7,064 nt of DNA from positions 1 to 7,064 of the forward strand of contig JASEIR010000122.1 of NCBI GenBank assembly GCA_030017355.1. The letters run 5' to 3'. Numbering within the stretch: position 1 is the stretch's first letter; each line of letters starts with the position of its first letter. This DNA comes from Actinomycetota bacterium (GTDB taxonomy: Bacteria > Actinomycetota > Aquicultoria > Aquicultorales > Aquicultoraceae). Under the pieces are notes generated by a model. That model was given only the letters and a program-made list of their open reading frames with translations. It had not been told where the DNA came from and did not search any database. A program made the position numbers and the translations under genes. This document shows, in pieces, positions 1 through 5,657 of the stretch.

Positions 1-94
1 GTATCTTTTGTAAAACAAATACCTAGCAGTAGATAGACAGTTACAACTAGGAGTGATAAGCACTTTAGAGCTATATTAAGAGCTATATAGCAAT

Positions 95-122
95 TTTTAA
101 TTTTGCATTTTGAATTTTGAAT
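95..122. repeat. AT-rich heptad array (TTTGAAT-type), left end
   Basis: Four consecutive 7-nt units run without gaps: TTTTAAT, TTTGCAT, TTTGAAT, TTTGAAT. The array lies in non-coding DNA about 75 nt before hisD. The same unit type occurs in reverse complement (ATTCAAA/ATTAAAA) at 7003-7037, beyond the last gene. Short heptameric tandem repeats are known in intergenic DNA of some bacteria (for example cyanobacterial STRR sequences). Whether this belongs to such a family is not shown here. No function is assigned. Confidence 0.6.
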
Positions 123-150
123 TGTTTTGGCGGCGGTCTCGCAAATGGGA

Positions 151-170
151 CAACCATAATCAACCATAAT
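151..170. repeat. Perfect tandem duplication of a decamer
   Basis: CAACCATAAT is present twice in direct succession, 25 nt before the hisD start. A further loose direct repeat (AGAGCTATAT at 67-76 and 79-88) lies upstream. Either could be an operator half-site pair or slippage; nothing in the sequence decides. The rest of 1-195 contains no gene and no promoter I would defend. Confidence 0.4.
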
Positions 171-195
171 TGCGATTAGCTAGTGGCTAATAGAA

Positions 196-1488
196 GTGGT
201 GAAAAATTTGATAAAACAGATAAAACTAAAAGCTGGTTTTGGTAAGCAAGAAGTTGAAGAATATATTGCAAAACCTTTATTTGAAGATCATGAGGCGGAG
301 GCTGTTGTAAAGGAGATTGTAGAGTCGGTTCGGCGCAATGGAGATAAAGCGCTGTTTGAATACACAAGCAAATTTGACAAGATCTCGCTAACTAAGGACA
401 CAATAAAGGTAACTCCAGAGGAGATAGACGCCGCTTATTCATTAGTAAATAGTGAATTTATTGGGGCTATAAAGATCGCGAAAGAAAGGATCAGGGCTTT
501 TCACGTAAGACAGAAAGAGAACTCCTGGTTCATGGCCGAAGACGGCGCTTTTCTAGGCCAACTTATAAGGCCTGTAGATAGGGCTGGTATATATGTTCCA
601 GGTGGTAGAGCAGCTTATCCTTCCTCTGTCTTAATGAATGCAATTCCCGCAAAGGTGGCAGGCGTCGAAGAAGTTGCAATGGTTGTGCCTGGGGCATTGC
701 GAGCCGAGGTCTTGGTTACCGCTGCTGAGGTCGGTGTTGATGAAATTTATAAAATAGGGGGTGCTCAGGCAATAGCGGCACTTGCCTTTGGCACTGAATC
801 CGTAAAAAAGGTAGATGTCATAGCAGGTCCTGGCAATATCTATGTGACTTTGGCAAAGAAGATGGTTGTAGGGCATGTAGGAATAGATATGTTAGCTGGA
901 CCAAGCGAAGTAGTCATAGTTGCAGATGAAAGCTCCAAACCAGCCTACATAGCAGCAGATTTGCTAGCGCAAGCCGAACATGACCCATATGCCACCGCAA
1001 TTCTAATAACCAATTCTGAAGAGCTAGCTCAAAAGGTTGCCAGGGCAGTTGAAGCTCAGCTAGGCAAGCTTGAGCGCAGAGAAATTGCTCAAAAATCTGT
1101 TGAAAAAAATGGTCGCATATTTATAGTTAGCTCGATAGGCGAGGCCATAAGGCTTGCAAATATGATCGCACCAGAGCATCTTGAGCTTATGGTTGAAAAT
1201 CCTGTTGAGGTTATGGGTACGGTAAAGCATGCAGGGGCTATATTTTTAGGATCATACACACCAGAGGCAGTTGGAGATTACGTTGCTGGGCCGAATCACG
1301 TTTTACCAACCAGTGGAACTGCAAGGTTCTACTCGCCTTTAAGTGTTGATACTTTTTTAAAGAAATCAAGCGTGCTTCAGTTCTCTAAGCAGTCGCTTAG
1401 GGCGTTAGCTGATGTTGCTATTACTGTAGCCGAGAGTGAAGGCCTGACAGGTCACGCAAAATCGATTAAATACCGGATGGAGGATTGA
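196..1488 (+). CDS. hisD: Histidinol dehydrogenase
   Basis: Catalyses the last two steps of histidine synthesis: Zn-dependent, NAD-linked oxidation of L-histidinol through histidinal to L-histidine, in the cytoplasm. The 430-aa length is normal for the family. Hallmark blocks are GIYVPGGRAAYPSS (131-144), GPGNIYV (211-217), LAGPSE (233-238), AQAEHDP (258-264), APEHLE (325-330) and the region 352-388 with the DYVAGPNHVLPT motif. Expected zinc ligands are present as Gln259, His262, Asp361 and His420, and the catalytic Glu-His pair as Glu327/His328. The start is uncertain: GTG196 and GTG199 lack a clear SD, while TTG208 sits six nt after a partial SD-like GGTG and would give 426 aa. First gene of the hisDCB block; its stop is one nt before hisC. 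Confidence 0.97.
   Translation: MVKNLIKQIKLKAGFGKQEVEEYIAKPLFEDHEAEAVVKEIVESVRRNGDKALFEYTSKFDKISLTKDTIKVTPEEIDAAYSLVNSEFIGAIKIAKERIRAFHVRQKENSWFMAEDGAFLGQLIRPVDRAGIYVPGGRAAYPSSVLMNAIPAKVAGVEEVAMVVPGALRAEVLVTAAEVGVDEIYKIGGAQAIAALAFGTESVKKVDVIAGPGNIYVTLAKKMVVGHVGIDMLAGPSEVVIVADESSKPAYIAADLLAQAEHDPYATAILITNSEELAQKVARAVEAQLGKLERREIAQKSVEKNGRIFIVSSIGEAIRLANMIAPEHLELMVENPVEVMGTVKHAGAIFLGSYTPEAVGDYVAGPNHVLPTSGTARFYSPLSVDTFLKKSSVLQFSKQSLRALADVAITVAESEGLTGHAKSIKYRMED
1479..1483 (+). promoter_or_regulatory. Ribosome binding site of hisC
   Basis: GGAGG lies inside the last codons of hisD, six nt before the hisC ATG. With the one-nt intergenic gap this implies translation of hisC on the hisD message, possibly coupled. 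Confidence 0.8.
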
Positions 1489-1489
1489 A

Positions 1490-2539
1490 ATGGTTAATCC
1501 CCGCCCGCAGGTTGCTGCTCTTAAGCCCTATCATCTTCCAGATGTTAAGGCTAGTATAATACTTTCAGCAAACGAGAGTCCTTACAACCTGCCACAGACA
1601 ATAATCGACGAGATAAAGAGCGGATTCGATAAAATAGCCTATAATCGCTATCCTGACCCACTGTCTCTTGAGGTCAGGGAGATTATTGGCAAGCACTATG
1701 GTCTTGGATTGGAAAATGTTTTTGTTGGCAATGGTGGTGATGAAGTAATTCTGAATCTTTATCTTGCATATGGTGGGCATGGTCGCAGTGCGATAATATT
1801 TGAGCCAATGTTTGAGGTCTACAGAATTACTGGCCAGATGACCGGCACAGAAATGATTTCTATTTTACGTTCGCCGGATGATCTAACTGCTGTTAATGTA
1901 ATATCGCAAACTTATGGGATGCCCGCAGATTTAATTTTTTTGTGCAGTCCTAACAACCCAACTGGAGATACTGTTCCTGTTGGTAAGATAGAGGAGCTTC
2001 TAAATAATACCCAGGCTCTGGTTGTTATTGATGAGGCTTATGCGGAATTTAGCGGTCAGACAGCCCTACCGCTTCTATCCAAATACAGCAATCTAGCAAT
2101 TCTGCGAACTTTTTCAAAAGCTTTTTCACTTGCCGGTCTTCGAGCGGGTTACCTTCTAGCAAGCAAAGAAGTTATAGGTGATTTGTTAAAGGTCAAATTG
2201 TTCTTTAACTTCAATAAGCTATCGCAGTTCATTACAAAGGTTGCTTTTTTAAACAGGAATATTTTCGAGGAGAAGATAAAAGTAATTCTTGATGAAAGAG
2301 AGCGGCTTTACTCTGAACTTATCAAAATCAATCAAATAAGAGTTTATCCAAGCAGCGCAAATTATATCTTATTTAGAACCAAAAGAGATGCACTTTTAGT
2401 TTGGCAAGACTTGCTTAGCCGGGGCATATTGGTTCGAAATTGCAGCAACCAGCCGCTTCTTGAGAACTGTCTGCGAGTGACCGTTGGAACTCCTGAAGAG
2501 AATGATATTTTTTTAGATGCTTTGCGTGAAGTTGTTTAG
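1490..2539 (+). CDS. hisC: Histidinol-phosphate aminotransferase
   Basis: PLP-dependent class I/II (fold type I) aminotransferase converting imidazole-acetol phosphate plus glutamate to histidinol phosphate plus 2-oxoglutarate. The 349-aa length is typical. Recognisable blocks are ANESPYNLP (27-35), RYPDP (53-57), NGGDEVI (81-87), SPNNPTGD (153-160, with the cofactor-ring Asn156), IDEAYAEF (180-187, with the pyridine-N Asp181) and TFSKAFSLAGLRAGY (207-221). In the last block Lys210 should form the Schiff base and Arg218 bind the cofactor phosphate. The C-terminal LRVTVGTPEEN (328-338) supplies the substrate-carboxylate Arg329. The product would act just before HisD. Other HisC-like aminotransferases (aromatic, cobalamin-pathway CobD) share these motifs, but the his context makes HisC by far the best call. 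Confidence 0.96.
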   Translation: MVNPRPQVAALKPYHLPDVKASIILSANESPYNLPQTIIDEIKSGFDKIAYNRYPDPLSLEVREIIGKHYGLGLENVFVGNGGDEVILNLYLAYGGHGRSAIIFEPMFEVYRITGQMTGTEMISILRSPDDLTAVNVISQTYGMPADLIFLCSPNNPTGDTVPVGKIEELLNNTQALVVIDEAYAEFSGQTALPLLSKYSNLAILRTFSKAFSLAGLRAGYLLASKEVIGDLLKVKLFFNFNKLSQFITKVAFLNRNIFEEKIKVILDERERLYSELIKINQIRVYPSSANYILFRTKRDALLVWQDLLSRGILVRNCSNQPLLENCLRVTVGTPEENDIFLDALREVV

Positions 2540-2554
2540 CTTTAACTGAAACCT

Positions 2555-2560
2555 GGAGGG
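2555..2560 (+). promoter_or_regulatory. Ribosome binding site of hisB
   Basis: GGAGGG lies six nt before the hisB ATG, in the 27-nt gap after hisC. It fixes the start at 2567. Confidence 0.8.
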
Positions 2561-2566
2561 TTCTTA

Positions 2567-3160
2567 ATGGGCGATCGGAAAGCCAAGATAGTAAGGAACA
2601 CTAGCGAAACGCAAATAGAATTTGAGCTTAGTTTGGATGGTCAAGGTAATGTTGACGTTGATACGGGCATACCATTTTTTGACCACATGTTGTCGATGGT
2701 TGGAAAACACGGGCTCATGGACATTAAAATAAAAGCTAAGGGTGATCTTGAGGTAGATGGTCATCATACCGTAGAAGATGTTGGTATCTGCTTTGGGCAA
2801 GCTTTAAACCAAGCGTTAGGGGATAAAAAAGGGATAAGGCGCTATGGAAGTTGCACAATGCCGATGGACGAATCGCTGGTGCTAGTTGCAATAGATATAA
2901 GTGGGCGTCCATACCTTGTTTATGAAGTTAACCTGCCAGTCGAGACTATAGGATCATATGATACAGCTCTAACCGAGGAATTTCTTCAAGCATTCGCAAA
3001 CAACGCTGGGGTTACAATACACGTTAAAATGCTGGCAGGGAAAAACGCACATCATATTGTTGAAGCTGTTTTTAAGGGATTGGCACGTGCGCTTAGCGAA
3101 GCAGTTGAGATAAATCCAAGAGTTTCAAGCGTGATTCCAAGCACTAAGGGCACCATATAA
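2567..3160 (+). CDS. hisB: Imidazoleglycerol-phosphate dehydratase, monofunctional
   Basis: Dehydrates D-erythro-imidazole-glycerol phosphate to imidazole-acetol phosphate; the family is a Mn-dependent 24-mer. The 197-aa length matches the stand-alone dehydratase. The N-terminal HAD histidinol-phosphatase domain of enterobacterial HisB is absent, so a separate phosphatase is needed. The two internally repeated halves each carry the metal-binding signature: FFDHML (37-42) with DGHHTVED (64-71), and IHVKMLAG (151-158) with AHHIVEAVFK (161-170). Candidate metal ligands and catalytic residues are His40, His48, His66, His67, Glu70, His152, His162, His163 and Glu166. The C-terminus PSTKGTI is the usual family ending. 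Last gene of the hisDCB block; its 3' end lies inside a hairpin. Confidence 0.97.
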   Translation: MGDRKAKIVRNTSETQIEFELSLDGQGNVDVDTGIPFFDHMLSMVGKHGLMDIKIKAKGDLEVDGHHTVEDVGICFGQALNQALGDKKGIRRYGSCTMPMDESLVLVAIDISGRPYLVYEVNLPVETIGSYDTALTEEFLQAFANNAGVTIHVKMLAGKNAHHIVEAVFKGLARALSEAVEINPRVSSVIPSTKGTI

Positions 3161-3172
3161 GCAGTGCCTTGG
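3137..3172 (+). other. Hairpin straddling the hisB stop codon
   Basis: CCAAGCACT (3137-3145) can pair with AGTGCCTTGG (3163-3172), giving nine pairs with one bulged C. An alternative stem pairs AAGGGCAC (3146-3153) with GTGCCTT (3164-3170), with one bulged G. The two share the right arm and exclude each other. There is no T-run downstream, so it does not look like a standard intrinsic terminator. It could reduce read-through or stabilise the 3' end of hisDCB mRNA. Confidence 0.4.
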
Positions 3173-3232
3173 TCCGTAGCCCGAAGTCCAAAGTCAAAAG
3201 CGGGGAAGTCATTGGGCGAGGGTCTAGATAGG

Positions 3233-3295
3233 GTCCAGAGGCCAGGGTCTAGAGGCTAGGGGCCTGAGGCCAGAGGCCAGGGGCCAGGTTTCAGG
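3233..3295. repeat. Degenerate heptad array, consensus GGCCAGR
   Basis: Nine contiguous 7-nt units: GTCCAGA, GGCCAGG, GTCTAGA, GGCTAGG, GGCCTGA, GGCCAGA, GGCCAGG, GGCCAGG, TTTCAGG. The phase is kept through 63 bp with substitutions only, mostly C/T at the third and fourth positions and G/A at the last. GTTAGGA (3296-3302) may be a decayed tenth unit. Sixty-three bp divides by three, but the tract has in-frame stops (TAG, TGA) and is not coding. Confidence 0.7.
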
Positions 3296-3313
3296 GTTAG
3301 GAAAGCTTGTTAT

Positions 3314-3335
3314 TGCGAGGCAGTTGAGCTTCGCA
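3314..3335. repeat. Palindromic repeat, diverged copy
   Basis: TGCGAGGC (3314-3321) pairs with GCTTCGCA (3328-3335) around the loop AGTTGA, giving eight pairs with one G-T wobble. The left flank, GTTATTGCGAGG (3309-3320), matches the better copy at 3382-3393 in eleven of twelve bases, so both appear to belong to one repeat type. Confidence 0.5.
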
Positions 3336-3381
3336 TTGTTGCGTACTTTACAACTTCCAAGGGAGGGGAACAGAAAAACCT

Positions 3382-3423
3382 GTCATTGCGAGGAGGCTGC
3401 GAAGCAGCCGACGTGGCAATCTC
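3382..3423. repeat. Dispersed palindromic repeat of the TCATTGCGAGG...GGCAATCTC type
   Basis: A 6-bp perfect stem GGCTGC/GCAGCC (3395-3400 and 3404-3409) with the loop GAA is flanked by outer complementary ends ATTGC (3385-3389) and GCAAT (3416-3420). From memory, sequences of the form GTCATTGCGAGG, then a short variable GC-rich palindrome, then GTGGCAATCTC, are dispersed in intergenic regions of many unrelated bacterial genomes. I cannot confirm that by search here. Confidence 0.6.
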
Positions 3424-3506
3424 ATTCTCTTGACTTCGGGCCACGGGCTGTTCCGAGGTCTTGCAGATGGCAAAAGCATAAGTAGATAAGTTGAACCATG
3501 ATCGAT

Positions 3507-3511
3507 AGAGG
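3507..3511 (+). promoter_or_regulatory. Ribosome binding site deciding the hisH start
   Basis: AGAGG lies six nt before GTG3518 but only three before TTG3515, so GTG3518 is the likelier start. Confidence 0.65.
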
Positions 3512-3517
3512 AAATTG

Positions 3518-4132
3518 GTGACTAACGTGATTGCAATAATTGACTATGGAATGGGGAATTTAAGAAGTGTTGAAAAAGCTTTTGAAAAGCTTGGCTTTGA
3601 TGTAGCAATATCTTCAGACCCTATGTTTATAGACAGAGCAGATGGAATCATTCTGCCTGGCGTCGGTGCTTTTGCTGATTGTATGTCTAACCTCATTTCA
3701 GCAGGTTTGGAGAAGGCTGTTTATGACGGCATTGAAAGCGGGAAGCCATTCTTAGGTATATGCCTTGGTCTGCAGCTTCTTTTCCAAGAGAGCGAGGAAG
3801 ACGGCATCCATAAAGGTCTTGGTATCTTTAAAGGCAGAGTTCGGAGGCTTCCAAAAGGGCGAAAAATTCCACACATGGGCTGGAATCAGATAAAGTATGT
3901 TAACAAATCCCCAATTTTTAATGGGGTCCCCGAGGGGTCTCATTTTTATTTTGTTCATTCATATTATGTTGACCCAGTTGAGAAAGATGTTATATCTACT
4001 GTGACCGATTATGGGTTAGAGTTTACTTCCAGTGTTTGGTCTGGGAATATTTTTGCGGTTCAGTTTCACCCTGAGAAAAGTGGCGACATAGGGCTTAAAG
4101 TGCTTGAGAACTTTGGGAGGCTATGCAAATGA
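3518..4132 (+). CDS. hisH: Imidazole glycerol phosphate synthase, glutaminase subunit
   Basis: Class I glutamine amidotransferase that hydrolyses glutamine and passes ammonia through the HisF barrel for IGP and AICAR formation. With the GTG3518 start it is 204 aa, the normal size. Motifs are the N-terminal IIDYGMGNLRSV, the oxyanion-strand PGVGAF (47-52), the nucleophile elbow PFLGICLGLQLLF (77-89, Cys82), FYFVHSYYV (143-151), and the catalytic dyad in VQFHPEKSG (181-189, His184 and Glu186). The triad is intact. It begins a second tightly packed block (hisH-hisA-hisF) and overlaps hisA by four nt. The 354-bp spacer before it raises the question of a separate promoter; I found no convincing -35/-10 pair. 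Confidence 0.96.
   Translation: MTNVIAIIDYGMGNLRSVEKAFEKLGFDVAISSDPMFIDRADGIILPGVGAFADCMSNLISAGLEKAVYDGIESGKPFLGICLGLQLLFQESEEDGIHKGLGIFKGRVRRLPKGRKIPHMGWNQIKYVNKSPIFNGVPEGSHFYFVHSYYVDPVEKDVISTVTDYGLEFTSSVWSGNIFAVQFHPEKSGDIGLKVLENFGRLCK
4115..4120 (+). promoter_or_regulatory. Ribosome binding site deciding the hisA start
   Basis: GGGAGG lies eight nt before ATG4129 and only two before ATG4123. This favours ATG4129, which gives an ATGA overlap with the hisH stop. Confidence 0.75.
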
Positions 4133-4869
4133 TAATTTACCCGGCCATCGACATCATGAATGGAAAATGCGTCAGGCTGTATCAAGGTCGGGTAGACCAG
4201 GTTAAGGTATATGCTGATAATCCGGCTGATATGGCAGAAAAATGGCAGGACGAAGGAGCAGAATATCTACACGTGGTTGACCTTGATGGCGCATTTAAGG
4301 GGTCACCACAAAACCTCGCTTCAGTTAAAGAAATTATCGAAAGAGCAAGAGTTCCTGTACAGCTTGGCGGCGGTCTAAGGACGATTGAAGACCTTGATAA
4401 GGTCTTTGAGATTGGCGTTGATAGAGCAATCCTTGGCACTACTGCAATAACCAATCCAGAACTTGTAAAGGCGGCCTGTGCAAAGTACCCAGGTAAGATT
4501 GTTGCAGGTCTTGATGCCAGGGAGGGTAAGCTGTCGATAAAGGGATGGGTTGAAAATACAGATATCTTTGCTGTAGATCTAGCATTGCAGCTTGAGATCT
4601 ACGGTGTTAGCAGAATAGTTTACACTGATATCCTCTCCGATGGTACTCAAAAAGGGGTTAATATCTTTGCAACGGAGGAACTTGCTCAGAAACTTAGTAT
4701 TCCAGTAATTGCTTCGGGCGGAGTATCTACTTTAAGCGATATCAGGCAGTTAAAACCCCTGGAAGCTTCTGGTGTTGAGGGGGTTATTATAGGGCGTGCA
4801 CTTTACGAGGGAAATTTCACGCTTGCAGAAGCAATCGAGCTTGCGAGGTGGAAAAGTGCTAACCGTTAG
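4129..4869 (+). CDS. hisA: ProFAR isomerase (phosphoribosylformimino-AICAR-P isomerase)
   Basis: (Beta-alpha)8-barrel enzyme catalysing the Amadori rearrangement of ProFAR to PRFAR, the substrate of HisF. Starting at ATG4129 it has 246 aa, normal for HisA, with N-terminus MIIYPAIDIMNGKCVRL. The acid/base pair is Asp8 (PAID) and Asp129 (GLDAREGK). Half-barrel phosphate-binding motifs are LGGGLR (79-84) and ASGGVS/IIGRALYEG (195-200 and 220-228). Trp140 in GWVE corresponds to the substrate-stacking tryptophan of HisA and argues against a second HisF. Actinobacterial PriA is a HisA homologue that also performs the TrpF reaction. I cannot tell from sequence alone whether this enzyme is bifunctional. 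It overlaps hisF by 14 nt, so translation is probably coupled. Confidence 0.95.
   Translation: MIIYPAIDIMNGKCVRLYQGRVDQVKVYADNPADMAEKWQDEGAEYLHVVDLDGAFKGSPQNLASVKEIIERARVPVQLGGGLRTIEDLDKVFEIGVDRAILGTTAITNPELVKAACAKYPGKIVAGLDAREGKLSIKGWVENTDIFAVDLALQLEIYGVSRIVYTDILSDGTQKGVNIFATEELAQKLSIPVIASGGVSTLSDIRQLKPLEASGVEGVIIGRALYEGNFTLAEAIELARWKSANR
4845..4848 (+). promoter_or_regulatory. Ribosome binding site deciding the hisF start
   Basis: GAGG, within GAGGTGG at the 3' end of hisA, lies seven nt before GTG4856. The longer in-frame ATG at 4796 would add 20 residues that do not belong to the family. Confidence 0.65.
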
Positions 4870-5614
4870 AGTGATTCCTTGCCTAGACGTTCATGCTGGA
4901 CGGGTTGTTAAAGGCGTGAACTTTGTGAATTTAAGAGACGCCGGCGACCCGGTTGAACTTGCAGCTGCCTACGACAAGGCAGGGGCGGATGAACTTGTGT
5001 TTCTGGATATAACAGCCTCGCATGAAGGCCGTGATACCATATTTGAGGTTGCTTCCCGCACGGCTGAGGAGGTATTTATACCGTATACAGTCGGTGGCGG
5101 CATAAAATCAAGCGATGATATACGCCGGATGCTGGAAACTGGCGCGGATAAAATTTCAATGAACAGCGCAGCAGTTAAAAATCCTGAGTTGATAAGGATT
5201 ACTTCAAGGCGATATGGCTCTCAGTGCATAGTAGTTGCAATAGATGCGAGAAGGGTTGGAGTGGATAAGTGGGAAGTTTATATAAACGGTGGGCGGGTGC
5301 CAACCGGTATAGATGCTGTTGAGTGGGCTCAGAAGGTGGAGAAACTTGGCGCTGGCGAAATCCTGCTAACAAGCATGAATAGGGATGGTACTAAGGATGG
5401 TTACGACCTGCCTCTAACCCGGGCCATTGTAAGGGCTGTGAACATACCGGTTATTGCATCGGGTGGCGCTGGGAAGCTAGAACATTTTGCAGAAGTTGTG
5501 CTTGAGACCGGCGCTGATGCTGTGCTGGCTGCTTCTTTGTTCCACTATGGAGAACTCTCTATACGGGAGGTAAAAGAGTATATGGCCTCGCAAGGGATAC
5601 CGGTGAGATTATAA
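4856..5614 (+). CDS. hisF: Imidazole glycerol phosphate synthase, cyclase subunit
   Basis: Partner of HisH. It uses the ammonia released by HisH to convert PRFAR to IGP and AICAR at the C-terminal face of a (beta-alpha)8 barrel. With GTG4856 it is 252 aa and starts MLTVRVIPCLDVHAGRVVKG, the standard HisF N-terminus. Catalytic Asp11 (CLDV) and Asp130 (VAIDARR) fall at the usual positions, as do Lys19 (VVKG) and Asp51 (FLDI). Phosphate-binding strands are TVGGGIKS (78-85) and ASGGAGKLEHF (201-211). LTSMNRDGTKDGYDL (171-185) is a clear HisF signature. It overlaps hisA by 14 nt. Its stop is followed by a 43-nt structured spacer and then an unknown small ORF. Confidence 0.97.
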   Translation: MLTVRVIPCLDVHAGRVVKGVNFVNLRDAGDPVELAAAYDKAGADELVFLDITASHEGRDTIFEVASRTAEEVFIPYTVGGGIKSSDDIRRMLETGADKISMNSAAVKNPELIRITSRRYGSQCIVVAIDARRVGVDKWEVYINGGRVPTGIDAVEWAQKVEKLGAGEILLTSMNRDGTKDGYDLPLTRAIVRAVNIPVIASGGAGKLEHFAEVVLETGADAVLAASLFHYGELSIREVKEYMASQGIPVRL

Positions 5615-5655
5615 ATGGGTATCATCATCAACATACCATAGTGGGGGATGATGGT
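5615..5655 (+). other. Spacer with mutually exclusive stem-loops before the small ORF
   Basis: Three pairings compete. ATGGGTAT (5615-5622) pairs with ATACCAT (5633-5639) with one bulged G. CATCATC (5623-5629) pairs perfectly with GATGATG (5647-5653). ACCAT (5635-5639) pairs with ATGGT (5651-5655). The G-run at 5643-5647, the only SD-like stretch for the following GTG, lies beside or inside these stems. A nine-codon mini-ORF including stop (5615-5641) follows the hisF stop directly. No T-run follows, so it is not a standard terminator. It may affect translation of the small ORF. Confidence 0.35.
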
Positions 5656-5657
5656 TT

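Larger units (their letters stand above)
3174..3446. repeat. Repeat-rich non-coding block bounded by a 15-bp inverted repeat
   Basis: The 354 bp between hisB and hisH (3161-3514) contain no plausible gene. CCGTAGCCCGAAGTC (3174-3188) is the reverse complement, with one mismatch, of GACTTCGGGCCACGG (3432-3446), so about 273 bp are bounded by near-perfect inverted ends. Inside lie three heptad-like units (CCGAAGT, CCAAAGT, CAAAAGC; 3181-3201), a GGCCAGR array, and three copies of a GTCATTGCGAGG-type motif. I see no transposase and no convincing target-site duplication. It could be a MITE-like insertion, or a site where several intergenic repeats have accumulated. Confidence 0.5.

Noticed and set aside
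1..195. T-box, His-rich leader peptide or attenuator before hisD
   Set aside because: There is no TGGNACC-like T-box core, no run of His codons after a start, and no terminator hairpin with a T-run.
631..876. Minus-strand ORF inside hisD, and similar minus-strand ORFs elsewhere in the window
   Set aside because: Each lies opposite a conserved coding gene or lacks start signals, and none shows recognisable motifs.
3174..3446. CRISPR array in the hisB-hisH spacer
   Set aside because: Repeats are 7 nt tandem units or irregularly spaced 12-14 nt motifs. There are no equal-length direct repeats with unique spacers, and no cas gene is nearby.
4123..4128. Longer HisA start at ATG4123
   Set aside because: It lies only two nt after the GGGAGG SD. 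ATG4129 has eight-nt spacing and gives the usual N-terminus MIIYPAID.
4796..4855. Twenty-residue N-terminal extension of HisF from ATG4796
   Set aside because: It overlaps hisA by 74 nt, is unlike any HisF N-terminus, and GTG4856 has a properly spaced SD and restores the standard start.
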